64,000 bases of DNA from the NCBI RefSeq assembly GCF_000023285.1, contig NC_013162.1:1280501-1344500 (forward strand), in the 5' to 3' direction. Source of the stretch: Capnocytophaga ochracea DSM 7271. GTDB lineage: Bacteria; Bacteroidota; Bacteroidia; Flavobacteriales; Flavobacteriaceae. Shown in pieces: positions 34,333 to 43,610 of the stretch; within the stretch, counting starts at the first letter, position 1; each line of letters starts with the position of its first letter. The notes under the pieces are model-generated. The model was not told where the DNA came from and did no database searches. It saw only the letters and a list, made by a program, of their open reading frames with translations. Position numbers and translations under genes: made by a program.

Positions 34333-35535
34333 ATGCATCTTCTTTTTCTCACTTTATCAGAAATCAATACTATTGAGGAACGCGGTATTTATCAAGACTT
34401 GTTGCGAAAATTTAGCGAACAAGGACACAATATTACTATAGTTACCTCTTTAGAACGCCGAAGAAAAATACCTACTCGGCTGATAGAAACCAATGGCGTA
34501 AAGCTTCTGCAAGTAAAAACTTTTAATATACAGAAAACTAATATCCTAGAAAAAGGCATAGGTACTATAGCTATTGAATATCAATATTTATGGGCTATTA
34601 AAAGATATCTATCGAATGAGAAGTTTGATATGGTGCTGTATACCACTCCTCCCATTACTTTGCTGAAGCCTATTTCTTATATTAAAAAACGCGATAAAGC
34701 ATATACTTATCTGCTTTTGAAAGATATCTTCCCACAGAATGCAGTAGACTTAGGTTTGATGAAAGAAGGTAGCTTCTTGCATAAAATCTTCGTCAAAAAA
34801 GAAAAGAAACTCTATCAAATTTCAGATACCATAGGGTGTATGTCTCAAGCAAATGTAGATTTCTTGTTGCATCATCACCCCGAAATTCCACAGCAAAAAG
34901 TAGAAATCAACCCTAATAGTATTACGCCTATTTCTTTTGACAAAAGTGAAGCAGAACGCAAGGCTATTAAGCAAAAATACCACCTTCCCCTTGACAAGAA
35001 AATCTTTGTATACGGGGGAAATCTCGGCAAACCTCAGGGCTTAGATTTTTTATTAGATACAATACAAGCTACTAAAAATGAAGATGTTTACTTTCTTATA
35101 GTAGGTAATGGCACCGAATACCACAGAATTAAAATCTGGTTTGAAGAGCAAAAACCTCAAAATGCAATGCTCTTGTCATCTCTTCCAAAAGATGATTACG
35201 ACCACTTGCTTTCTTCTTGTGATGTAGGGCTTATTTTCTTAGACAAACGTTTTACAATTCCTAATTTCCCTTCGCGTTTGCTTTCTTACCTCGAAATGGA
35301 ACTCCCCGTGATTGCTGCAACAGACCCTCATACAGATATAGGAGACGTAATTGAGGAAGCACAATGCGGGTATAAAGTGCTTTCAGGAGATTTAATACAG
35401 ATGCAAAAAGTTATTGATCACTTATTAATGTCCGACTTAGATGCGTTGGGTAGAAATGCCAAAAACTTATTATTAAACGCATATACTGTAGAACGATCAT
35501 ATCATTTGATAGATCGTGCAAGAGCTCAGAAATAG
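34333..35535 (+). CDS. wbuB: Glycosyltransferase, WbuB-like (probable L-FucNAc transferase)
   Basis: 400-residue GT4-family enzyme. MHLLFLTLSEINTIEERGIY opens the acceptor half; KDIFPQNAVDLGLMKEGS (about 135-152) is typical of WbuB proteins; VYGGNLGKPQGLDFLLD (about 231-247) starts the donor half. In other bacteria WbuB-type transferases sit beside L-FucNAc synthesis genes, so L-FucNAc is the likely donor sugar. Last operon gene; a weak 7-bp hairpin (35527-35544) spans its stop codon. Confidence 0.82.
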   Translation: MHLLFLTLSEINTIEERGIYQDLLRKFSEQGHNITIVTSLERRRKIPTRLIETNGVKLLQVKTFNIQKTNILEKGIGTIAIEYQYLWAIKRYLSNEKFDMVLYTTPPITLLKPISYIKKRDKAYTYLLLKDIFPQNAVDLGLMKEGSFLHKIFVKKEKKLYQISDTIGCMSQANVDFLLHHHPEIPQQKVEINPNSITPISFDKSEAERKAIKQKYHLPLDKKIFVYGGNLGKPQGLDFLLDTIQATKNEDVYFLIVGNGTEYHRIKIWFEEQKPQNAMLLSSLPKDDYDHLLSSCDVGLIFLDKRFTIPNFPSRLLSYLEMELPVIAATDPHTDIGDVIEEAQCGYKVLSGDLIQMQKVIDHLLMSDLDALGRNAKNLLLNAYTVERSYHLIDRARAQK

Positions 35536-35572
35536 AAATTTCTGCCTTTCTTCTAAAAAGGAACTTATAAGG

Positions 35573-35602
35573 TTGTAACTTCAAAAAATAATCGTACATT
35601 TG
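35573..35602 (+). promoter_or_regulatory. Promoter of the GH92 gene
   Basis: TTG (35573-35575), 19-nt spacer, TACATTTG (35595-35602). 32 bp before the GH92 start. Confidence 0.85.
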
Positions 35603-35634
35603 TAGCCTGATTAACCATTTAGAGTTCTAAACGA

Positions 35635-37872
35635 ATGAAGAAACTTCTTTCTTTTGCCACTCTGTGGGTGGCTTTATCACTACACGCACAACAACCTGTG
35701 GATTACATCAATCCGCTGATTGGAACTTCTAATTTTGGTGCTACCCACCCTGGCGCAATTGCTCCCCGCGGTATGCTTAGCATTTCACCTTTCAACGTGG
35801 CTTTCGACACTACGGGAGTGAAAGCTCCGCTTGAAAAAGACAGTCGCTGGCTTTCTAATCCTTATGTAAATGAAAATAAATTCTTCACGGGGCTTACTCA
35901 CGTGAACCTCAGTGGGGTGGGCTGTCCTGAACTGGGGGTGATTATCGCTATGCCTACCACTGGTAAATTGGAGGTAAATCACCTAAAATATGGCTCAACC
36001 TACCAAAAAGAGGTGGCTAAAGCTGGCTATTACAGCAATTTCCTCACTAAATACAATATCAAAACTGAAGCTACTGCCACCACCCGCGCAGGTATCACTC
36101 GCTATCACTTCCCAAAAGGAGAAGCTAACTTGCTCATCAATCTCGGACTCGGACTCACCAATGAAAAGGGCGCGATGCTCAAATTCGTATCGCCTACCGA
36201 GGTGGAAGGAATGCGTATGGTAGGGACTTTCTGCTATAACAGTCCGGAGCTGGCATATCCAGTATATTTTGTAGCCAAAGTAAGCAAAGTAGCCCCCTCA
36301 TACGGGGTATGGCATACACCCGAAAAACACCAAGGGGTGGAAGCCCAATGGATGTGGTACAATGGTGAAACTCGCCTCAAAGAACAATTTGCCCGCGAGG
36401 TCGTAGGCGATAGTATAGGGGCGTATTTCCGTTATAAATTTGACAAAGATGAAGTAGTGGAACTCAAGGTGGGTATTTCGTATGTGAACATAGCCAACGC
36501 CCGTGAAAACCTTGAAAAAGAAATAGGCAACCGCACTTTCGACGAGGTATATACCACTACCCGCCAAACGTGGAACGATGCCCTCCGCGCTACCGTAGAA
36601 GGGGGTACCGACGACCAAAAAAAGATATTCTACACAGCGCTCTATCACGCGCTTATTCACCCCAACCTTCTGAACGATGTGAATGGTGATTACCCTGAGA
36701 GCAAGACTAACAAAATAGGCAAAAATCACCAGCGTTATACGGTGTTCTCATTGTGGGACACCTATCGCAATTACCACCAACTACTCACCCTGCTCTATCC
36801 CGAACAGCAACTGCAAATGGTGCGCACGATGCTCGACATCTACAAAGAGAGCGGTTGGCTACCTAAATGGGAACTCAATTCTACCGAAACCTTTACAATG
36901 GTAGGTGACCCTGCCAGCATAGTATTAGCGGATACTTACTTGCGCGGTCTTACCGATTTTGATATACAAACAGCTTACGAGGCGATGCTCAAAGGGGCAA
37001 ATACGCTTGAAAACAACCCTATACGCCCAGGGGTGAAAGAGTATTGGAAATTGGGGTACCTGAGTGTAGACGGTGGTGTAAGAGGTCCGGTATCTACTAC
37101 CCAAGAGTATAATGCGGCTGACTTTGCCATTGCGCAAATAGCTAAGAAGTTAGGCAAAAAAGCCGATTACGAGAAGTTTAACAAACAAGCCTATTCGTAT
37201 AGAAAACTATTCGATAAGGAAACCCATTTATTGCGTCCACGTCACGCTGATGGCAAGTGGTATGCGCCTTTCAACCCCGAAAGTGGGGCTAATTTTGAAG
37301 AGAATGTGGGCTATATCGAGGGCAATGCGTGGCAATACGTGTATATGGTAACCCACGATGTAAAAGGAATGATCAAGCTAATGGGCGGTGAAAAACCTTT
37401 TGAAAAGCAACTTGACCATATTTTCGACAGCAAACAGTACGATATGGCAAACGAACCTGATATTGCTTATCCGTATCTGTACAACTTCCTGAAAGGCAAA
37501 GAGTGGAAGACCCAACAGAAGATAGACCAACTTCTCAATGAGTATTTCCAAAACAAACCTGCGGGACTCCCTGGCAATGACGATACAGGGGTAATGTCGG
37601 CTTGGCTTGTCTATGGTATGGCAGGTTTTTACCCTATTACTCCTGCTGAGCCTAACTACACTTTTACCTCGCCTAAGTTTACCAAAATCACCCTCAAACG
37701 CAATCCGCAGTACTATCCTGCTGGTGATTTGGTAATAGAAAGTAATGCTTCGCCTGAAAACATTTACATTAAGAACATTTACATCGACGACAAGCCTTAC
37801 AAATCCTATTTTATCAGTCACGAGGCGTTGAAAAATGCAAAGAAAATACGATTTGAGTTAGGTACTATGTAG
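35635..37872 (+). CDS. GH92 family alpha-mannosidase
   Basis: Predicted calcium-dependent exo-alpha-mannosidase acting on host or yeast N-glycan mannose. 745 residues with a signal peptide (about 1-18, ending SLHA-QQ). The GH92 N-terminal VDYINPLIGTSNFGATHPGA, the (alpha/alpha)6 domain with LPKWELNSTETFTMVGDPA (about 408-426), and GNDDTGVMSAW (647-657) carrying the catalytic Asp pair. Lacks a lipobox, so probably periplasmic. Single gene with its own promoter. Confidence 0.93.
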   Translation: MKKLLSFATLWVALSLHAQQPVDYINPLIGTSNFGATHPGAIAPRGMLSISPFNVAFDTTGVKAPLEKDSRWLSNPYVNENKFFTGLTHVNLSGVGCPELGVIIAMPTTGKLEVNHLKYGSTYQKEVAKAGYYSNFLTKYNIKTEATATTRAGITRYHFPKGEANLLINLGLGLTNEKGAMLKFVSPTEVEGMRMVGTFCYNSPELAYPVYFVAKVSKVAPSYGVWHTPEKHQGVEAQWMWYNGETRLKEQFAREVVGDSIGAYFRYKFDKDEVVELKVGISYVNIANARENLEKEIGNRTFDEVYTTTRQTWNDALRATVEGGTDDQKKIFYTALYHALIHPNLLNDVNGDYPESKTNKIGKNHQRYTVFSLWDTYRNYHQLLTLLYPEQQLQMVRTMLDIYKESGWLPKWELNSTETFTMVGDPASIVLADTYLRGLTDFDIQTAYEAMLKGANTLENNPIRPGVKEYWKLGYLSVDGGVRGPVSTTQEYNAADFAIAQIAKKLGKKADYEKFNKQAYSYRKLFDKETHLLRPRHADGKWYAPFNPESGANFEENVGYIEGNAWQYVYMVTHDVKGMIKLMGGEKPFEKQLDHIFDSKQYDMANEPDIAYPYLYNFLKGKEWKTQQKIDQLLNEYFQNKPAGLPGNDDTGVMSAWLVYGMAGFYPITPAEPNYTFTSPKFTKITLKRNPQYYPAGDLVIESNASPENIYIKNIYIDDKPYKSYFISHEALKNAKKIRFELGTM

Positions 37873-37983
37873 GGGCGAATGGCAATTCCCCACCACTGGT
37901 GCGAGCTTGTAGCTCGTGCCAAACAAATTAACACATCGACAAATCTCCTTTGCGTAATTCGTCACTCGTAATTCGTAATTATT
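37873..37983. repeat. REP-like and heptamer fragments after the GH92 gene
   Basis: Holds a partial copy of the TAGGGGCGAATG hairpin seen after nrfA, a second inverted pair GGTGCGAGCTTGTAGCTCGTGCC, and a 7-bp-type run AATTCGTCACTCGTAATTCG just before the next gene. Confidence 0.55.
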
Positions 37984-40140
37984 ATGCGTAAACTTCATTT
38001 AATATTTTCCCTGATAGCAGGGGTATTCATACTGCTGGGGGCTCTCACGGGGGGTATCCTAGCTGGTGAATCGGTGTATAACCAGACGTTGCCTTACAAA
38101 AGTGCAGCGTTTGAAAGCACTACCCTTGCCCAAACAATTGCCGTTTTGAAGGAAAAGAATATAGATGCCCTTAAACTCTCTATCGACCACAATCACTTTG
38201 TGCAAATAGAGACAGCTGAGGGTAAAAAACTCTTTATCCATCCGCAATCGGGGGAGGTTATCAAAGGGAATTACAAACCCTCGAAGTTTATACAGTTCGT
38301 CAAAACGTTACACCGCTCGTTCTATATGGGCAAAACGGGACGGGTGATTATGGGGCTTACAGCCTTGTGTTTGTGTGTAGTAGCGTTGTCGGGTATATGG
38401 CTCATCGCCCGCAAACAGCAACGCTGGAGCAGGTTTTTCTACAAACTTCCGCAAGAAAAATTCTACAATCATTACCACAGTACTCTGGGGCGATGGGCGC
38501 TCGTGCCTATCTTTATCATCTCCCTTACAGGAGTGTATATGATGCTCGAAACGGTGAAAGTATTTCCTAAGTTCAAAACCGAACACAATTACGATGTTAG
38601 CACACTACAAGAAACGCCCGCAAAACCCGCTAAAGACTTCTCCGTTTTCCAAGTGCCTCTCGCCGAAGTGCGCCAAGTAGAATTTCCTGCTTTTGAAGAT
38701 GTAGAAGAGGTCTATAAAGTAGATTTCATCGATAAAAATATAGTAGTCAATCAGTTTACGGGCGAGGTGATTAGCACCTCCACCTCTCCTTATAAAGGCT
38801 TGGCGTATTTGGTGCGCACCCTGCACGTCGGCAAAGGGCATTGCCTCTGGGCGACCGTGTTGTTGCTCTCGTGTGTGGCGCTGTTGTTCTTCCTTTACTC
38901 TGGCTTTGCAATGACCCTCAGAAAACGAAAGAAAGGCATCAACAATCCGTTTGATAAAAGCGAATGTGAATATATTGTGTTAGTAGGCACCGAAGGAGGC
39001 ACCACCCACAAATTTGCTATCCTTTTTCATAACGAACTCCTCCGTTTGGGCAAACGTTCCTACCTCACCGATATGAATGCCTATACTCGTTTTGCTAAAG
39101 CAGAGCAACTCATCGTATTTACTTGCACTTATGGCGATGGTGAGGCGCCTATCAATGCGACTCACTTTGCGCAACTATGGGCGAAATATCCCCCCGCACA
39201 ACCTTTGGCGTATAGCGTACTCGGTTTTGGCTCTGATGCTTACCCCGATTTCTGCAAATATGCCAAAAAAGTAGACCAACTTTTGTCGGCTACTGCACAA
39301 GCAGAATGTGCGCTGCCTTTGCATACCGTAAATGACCAAGATTTCGGTCAGTTTAAAGCGTGGGCAACGGCTTGGGCTATGGCACAAAAGCTCTTTTTGG
39401 CTTTGCCTGATGATTTCAAAGTACAGCCTCAGCGCAAACCGCTCTCTTTTACGGTAACAGAGAAAACGCCCGTAATGGACGACGATATTTTCCTAATAGC
39501 GCTACGCCCGTCCCAAAAAAGTAGTTTTGTATCTGGCGACCTCTTGGGCATTACCCCTGAAGATGGACGCGAACGACTCTATTCGGTTGCCAAATACCAA
39601 GGAGATGTGTGGTTGAGCGTAAAGCTACACTCACAAGGGGTGGTATCTAACCTGCTGAACAATTTGCAAATAGGCGATACATTGCAAGCTGCTTTGGTAG
39701 CCAACAAACACTTCCATTTTCCTAAAAAAGCACCTCAAGTGGTCTGTATTGCCAATGGTTCGGGGATGGCGCCCTTTATAGGAATGATAGCCGAAAATAC
39801 CCAAAAGAAACCTATCACCCTGATATGGGGTTGTCGCCGTGAAGCCTCTTTAGAAATATATCGCCCTTATATAGAACAGTTTACTCGAGAAGGAAAGATA
39901 GCCAACTATTGGCAAGCTCTCTCACGTGAAGGGGATAAATTCTACGTGCAAGACATCTTGCAAAGAGAAGCCTCTTTCTTTGCAGAACTCCTTAAAAACA
40001 AAGGGATTATAATGATATGCGGGTCAGTAGCGATGGAGAAAGCAGTAACCGAAGTTTTGGAGACAATTTGTAGAGAACATTTAGAAAAACCGTTGAGCTA
40101 CTACCAAAACAAAGGACAAATAAAATCTGACTGTTATTAA
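37984..40140 (+). CDS. PepSY/flavodoxin/FAD reductase fusion (predicted iron reductase)
   Basis: 718 residues in three parts: a PepSY-type membrane part with four helices (about 8-28, 120-142, 175-195, 285-312), a flavodoxin-like domain (about 328-470, IVLVGTEGGTTHKFA and FTCTYGDGEAPINATHFA for FMN binding), and a ferredoxin-reductase-like FAD/NADPH domain (about 490-718, RLYSVAKY and IANGSGMAPFIGM). It would move electrons from cytosolic NADPH through FAD and FMN to the periplasmic side. Relatives sit near siderophore uptake genes, so ferric-chelate reduction is the leading guess. Confidence 0.85.
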   Translation: MRKLHLIFSLIAGVFILLGALTGGILAGESVYNQTLPYKSAAFESTTLAQTIAVLKEKNIDALKLSIDHNHFVQIETAEGKKLFIHPQSGEVIKGNYKPSKFIQFVKTLHRSFYMGKTGRVIMGLTALCLCVVALSGIWLIARKQQRWSRFFYKLPQEKFYNHYHSTLGRWALVPIFIISLTGVYMMLETVKVFPKFKTEHNYDVSTLQETPAKPAKDFSVFQVPLAEVRQVEFPAFEDVEEVYKVDFIDKNIVVNQFTGEVISTSTSPYKGLAYLVRTLHVGKGHCLWATVLLLSCVALLFFLYSGFAMTLRKRKKGINNPFDKSECEYIVLVGTEGGTTHKFAILFHNELLRLGKRSYLTDMNAYTRFAKAEQLIVFTCTYGDGEAPINATHFAQLWAKYPPAQPLAYSVLGFGSDAYPDFCKYAKKVDQLLSATAQAECALPLHTVNDQDFGQFKAWATAWAMAQKLFLALPDDFKVQPQRKPLSFTVTEKTPVMDDDIFLIALRPSQKSSFVSGDLLGITPEDGRERLYSVAKYQGDVWLSVKLHSQGVVSNLLNNLQIGDTLQAALVANKHFHFPKKAPQVVCIANGSGMAPFIGMIAENTQKKPITLIWGCRREASLEIYRPYIEQFTREGKIANYWQALSREGDKFYVQDILQREASFFAELLKNKGIIMICGSVAMEKAVTEVLETICREHLEKPLSYYQNKGQIKSDCY

Positions 40141-40153
40141 TTCAAGTAACAAT

Positions 40154-40801
40154 ATGACAACACATTCTTTACATATTACGCTTACAACTTCCATAGAAGA
40201 GGTACAGTTACTTTTTGAAGCACACTCTCTTTCGGCTCTAACTGTGTGTGAGGGAGATATTTTTATAGGGGTACTCCGCAAAGAAGCGGTGGAAGGTGCA
40301 ACTAAGGAAGCTTCAGTAGTCGATTATCAGTATGCTCTTGAACACTATTTTATACCTCTTAGCGGTACGTGGGATGCCATAATAGAGGCTTTCGCTTCCT
40401 ATCACACCGATATGCTCCCTGTAATAAATGAGAATCAGCAATTTATAGGTTATTACTACTTGGGAGACTTTATACAACAACTCACCAAAACGCCTTTTAT
40501 ACAAGAAGCGGGTCGGGTACTCATCTTAGAGAAAAGTGCTCACAATTATTCTTTTACTGAAATCAGTAGGATAGTGGAAGAAAATGGAGGTAAGGTATTG
40601 GGGCTTTATCTCTCTAATCGCACGGAAAACAATGTGCATATCACCCTAAAACTCATCACCAACCGACTCTCGGAAATACTACAACACCTCCGTCGTTATG
40701 GCTATGGTATCCTTACCGAGAAAGACGACGATCACTACCGCCAAGAACTCAAGGACATCGCTGATTACTTTGAAAAATACTTAGACTTAGACAATAGGTA
40801 A
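40154..40801 (+). CDS. CBS-domain protein
   Basis: 215 residues without signal peptide or membrane helix. A CBS pair occupies about 1-130 (SIEEVQLLFEAHSLSALTVC, then AIIEAFASYHTDMLPVINEN), and the C-terminal part (about 135-205) has an ACT-like pattern. Likely a nucleotide- or ligand-sensing regulator. In some flavobacteria a similar protein precedes NAD kinase; here the downstream genes are outer-membrane proteins instead. It starts 13 bp after the reductase gene. Confidence 0.75.
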   Translation: MTTHSLHITLTTSIEEVQLLFEAHSLSALTVCEGDIFIGVLRKEAVEGATKEASVVDYQYALEHYFIPLSGTWDAIIEAFASYHTDMLPVINENQQFIGYYYLGDFIQQLTKTPFIQEAGRVLILEKSAHNYSFTEISRIVEENGGKVLGLYLSNRTENNVHITLKLITNRLSEILQHLRRYGYGILTEKDDDHYRQELKDIADYFEKYLDLDNR

Positions 40802-40832
40802 TAGATAATAATAATCTTTAAATAAATATATT

Positions 40833-41552
40833 ATGAAACGTTTTTTAATCATCATTTTTTTGAGTGTTACTACATTTAGCTTTGCACAAACCGCAATAGG
40901 GGTGAAAGTAACCGACCCTCTATCAGCTGTTAGCCTAATAACTCCTTTATATACAGCTACCAATGTTGATATAAAAACCTACAATGCCTTTGTTAGCCTT
41001 GGAGGCTTCGTTCGTATTCCTTTAAAAGAGCGTTGGGTATTACAAAGTGAATTGCTTTTTAAGCACGAAGCTGTGCGTTTTAGAATAGAGAATAGCAGCA
41101 AAGATTCTTATTATAGATTTGAATACTTGGACGTGCCTTTCTTAGTACAATACGAAGGTAAGAAAGCGTTTAGAGGTTTTGGTTTTGTAGGTTTTTCACC
41201 TAAAATTCTCTTCTCTTCTTCTTTTTATGATGCCTCTAAGAATATTACTTATGGAGGGAGTTCCCAATTTAATACAGTGATGTTGATGGGACATATTGGA
41301 GGAGGTGTGCTATTTGAGCGCCCTAAATGGATTTATACAGTTGATGCTCGTCTTTCTACCAATATAACGAACTTAGCATCAGGAATCCGTACAGAATATA
41401 TCAATTTTGATAAAGCGAGAACATTTGTGTTTGGCATTTCGTTAGGCGCAGGCTACAAACTCTCTAAAAAGATGAGAACTATTCCTCAAGAAGAGCTCCC
41501 AATTATTATTAATGATAGCATTCCTGCTGAGGTGAATATACCACAAAAATAA
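40833..41552 (+). CDS. Outer-membrane beta-barrel protein, PorT-like, copy 1
   Basis: 239 residues with a signal peptide (about 1-18, FSFAQ) and beta-strand-rich body (TAIGVKVTDPLS, YRFEYLDVPFLVQYEGKKAF near 90-110, and GISLGAGYKLSKK near the end). Small barrel of the PorT/OMP-b-brl group. It is followed 27 bp later by a paralogue with the same plan, so a tandem duplication. Function unknown. Confidence 0.78.
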   Translation: MKRFLIIIFLSVTTFSFAQTAIGVKVTDPLSAVSLITPLYTATNVDIKTYNAFVSLGGFVRIPLKERWVLQSELLFKHEAVRFRIENSSKDSYYRFEYLDVPFLVQYEGKKAFRGFGFVGFSPKILFSSSFYDASKNITYGGSSQFNTVMLMGHIGGGVLFERPKWIYTVDARLSTNITNLASGIRTEYINFDKARTFVFGISLGAGYKLSKKMRTIPQEELPIIINDSIPAEVNIPQK

Positions 41553-41579
41553 GATTTTTAATTTTTAACAACATATATT

Positions 41580-42344
41580 ATGAAACGTCTTTTAATCACC
41601 ATCGTTTTTTTGAGTGTTGCTACACTCGGTTTTTCTCAGACAGCCATAGGGGTAAAACTTAATAATCCTTTGGCAACGGTAAGCGTTATAACTCCTAAAA
41701 CAGCCAATGAAAGCTATAATATAGAGTATTTTGGGCATTCAGGAGTTTTTAATACAGGCGTATTCTTCCGCCTTCCACTCAAGACCCATTGGGTATTCTT
41801 ACCCGAAGTGATGTACAAACGCGAAGCTATTCCTTTTCGTCCCGAAGGTTCTGATTTAAAACTATCCGACCGTCATTTTATTCGTTTTGATTGCTTGGAA
41901 GTACCTCTTTTACTACAAATAGAAGGTAAAAAGAAATTTAGGGGCTTTGGACAAATAGGAGTAGCTCCTAAATTCTTACTTTTATCCTCTTATTCCGAGA
42001 AACAATACAGTGAGAAGTATGATATCACCTCACATTTCAATAGTGTTGTGATGAATTTGCATTTAGGAGGAGGTGTAATGTGGGAATTTCCTAAAATTAT
42101 ACTTACGGTAGACGGTCGTTTTTCTACCAATCTATCACCTCTCACCAATCAAGAACCTACACCTTATCTAAACTTTAAAGACGCTCAGAGTTATTACTTT
42201 GCCATTTCGGTAGGTGTAGGTTTTAAACTCTCTAAAAACAGACCTTTACAGGAGCAAGAGCCTCCTGTAATTGCACCTCAGCCTGAGAGTACAGCACCTG
42301 TAGAAGCACCTACTCAGGAGACAACAGAGGTGAGAGAAGAATAG
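41580..42344 (+). CDS. Outer-membrane beta-barrel protein, PorT-like, copy 2
   Basis: 254 residues. Paralogue of the preceding gene (shared TAIGVK start, RFRPLKT/KERWV strand, FRGFGQIGVAPKF, and the GVGFKLSKN ending), diverged over most of its length, with a longer Pro/Glu/Thr-rich tail (about 222-254). A terminator hairpin follows at 42353-42396. Confidence 0.78.
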   Translation: MKRLLITIVFLSVATLGFSQTAIGVKLNNPLATVSVITPKTANESYNIEYFGHSGVFNTGVFFRLPLKTHWVFLPEVMYKREAIPFRPEGSDLKLSDRHFIRFDCLEVPLLLQIEGKKKFRGFGQIGVAPKFLLLSSYSEKQYSEKYDITSHFNSVVMNLHLGGGVMWEFPKIILTVDGRFSTNLSPLTNQEPTPYLNFKDAQSYYFAISVGVGFKLSKNRPLQEQEPPVIAPQPESTAPVEAPTQETTEVREE

Positions 42345-42352
42345 AAAAGTTC

Positions 42353-42396
42353 GAGAGGCTACCCGAAAATATTTTAAACTCTTCGGGTAGCCTCTC
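42353..42396. terminator. Bidirectional terminator between convergent genes
   Basis: A 15-bp perfect stem, GAGAGGCTACCCGAA (42353-42367) with TTCGGGTAGCCTCTC (42382-42396), and a 14-nt loop. It lies between the second barrel gene and the convergent nuclease-fold gene. Confidence 0.8.
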
Positions 42397-42424
42397 AATT
42401 GCTAACATAAATATTCTTATTCCC

Positions 42425-43471
42425 TTATTTCAGTTCTCTGATAAGGTACATATACACTGGGAAGTGGTCAGAATATCCCCAAGTGTAATTACCATTGCTC
42501 ATACTGCGGAAAGGATATCCCTTATAGCGTCCTTTGGGGTTAGCCAAATACGAGCGATTGAATATCCCCGTTTTCCAGTAGCGGTAACTACTCTTGTCTT
42601 CTTTTAGCAAATCATAAGTAAAGTAAAACTGGTCAAAAAGATTCCAGCCGTCCTGATAGGCTAACGTTCCCATTCCTTTTTTCAGCATAGCCTCCATAGG
42701 GTTAAATAACTCTCCTTGTTTTACATCTTCTTTTTTGTCTTTGGTCTTTAACACATTCTTAAAGCCTGAGTTAATAGGGTCGTCGTTAAAGTCACCCATT
42801 GCTATCACTTTAGCATTAGGGTCTTTGCTGAGGAGTGAATCTATAATTTTCTTGTTCAAAGCCGCCGCTTTTTCACGACTGGGTCTACTTTTAGCTTCTC
42901 CTCCAAAACGCGAAGGCCAGTGGTTTACTATAAAATGAATCATTTCACCGTCCAATTCACCACTTACTAACAGTTGATCGCGAGTGTAAAGAGGCTTCCC
43001 GTCATCTTTGGTGAGGTATAAAGGGTGTGGAAATGAAGCAGTGGGTTTAAACACGCTTTTTTTGTAGATGAGAGCTACATCCACCCCACGAGCGTCGGGT
43101 GATTCGTAATGTACAATCCCATAATTATATCTCTTCAAATATTCGGTATTGATAAGGTCTCTCACTACCGCTTCGTTTTCTATTTCGGCAAGACCTACTA
43201 TATCAGGGGCGTGTTTGGTAACATCACTTCCTATTTCCGAAATTACTTTGGCTATCTTGTGTACGTGGTCGTTATACACCTTACTCGTCCAGCGGTCAGC
43301 TCCCTCAGGAGTGCGGTCATCATCAAACTTATGAGGGTCATTAATCGTGTCGAAAAGGTTCTCAACGTTGTAAAAAGCAACGGTTCTCACAGCAAACTTC
43401 TTTTTCTCTTGTGCGTTTATGTAAGGTGTCATCAAGATGAACGACACCATTAAAAATACTATTCTTTTCAT
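42425..43471 (-). CDS. Endonuclease/exonuclease/phosphatase family protein (secreted)
   Basis: 348 residues with a signal peptide (about 1-20, PYINAQ). EEP-fold landmarks in order: FYNVENLFDT (about 33-42), VGLAEIENEAVVRDL (Glu near 95), VNHWPSR (about 188), AMGDFNDDP (about 225-233) and YSDHFPVYM near the end, which hold the metal and catalytic residues. A secreted nuclease or phosphodiesterase is likely. No clear promoter seen; the octamer array 43544-43591 lies upstream. Confidence 0.87.
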   Translation of the reverse strand: MKRIVFLMVSFILMTPYINAQEKKKFAVRTVAFYNVENLFDTINDPHKFDDDRTPEGADRWTSKVYNDHVHKIAKVISEIGSDVTKHAPDIVGLAEIENEAVVRDLINTEYLKRYNYGIVHYESPDARGVDVALIYKKSVFKPTASFPHPLYLTKDDGKPLYTRDQLLVSGELDGEMIHFIVNHWPSRFGGEAKSRPSREKAAALNKKIIDSLLSKDPNAKVIAMGDFNDDPINSGFKNVLKTKDKKEDVKQGELFNPMEAMLKKGMGTLAYQDGWNLFDQFYFTYDLLKEDKSSYRYWKTGIFNRSYLANPKGRYKGYPFRSMSNGNYTWGYSDHFPVYMYLIRELK

Positions 43472-43543
43472 CTATATTAGTTTTAATTTGTTAGTCTTTA
43501 GTTATCTCAATGTTTTATTGCCTCTCTTAAAATCTTATCCTTC

Positions 43544-43591
43544 CTCATTTCCTCATTTGCTAACTTTCTCATTCCCTAATTTTCTCATTCA
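43544..43591 (-). repeat. Octamer array, six in-phase units
   Basis: CTCATTTC, CTCATTTG, CTAACTTT, CTCATTCC, CTAATTTT, CTCATTCA on the plus strand, so TAG/GAG-ending units on the minus strand. It is next to a 22-bp tandem duplication (GCCTGTCGTGCTACG at 43595 and 43617) that reaches into the end of the PBP gene. Confidence 0.75.
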
Positions 43592-43610
43592 ATTGCCTGT
43601 CGTGCTACGG

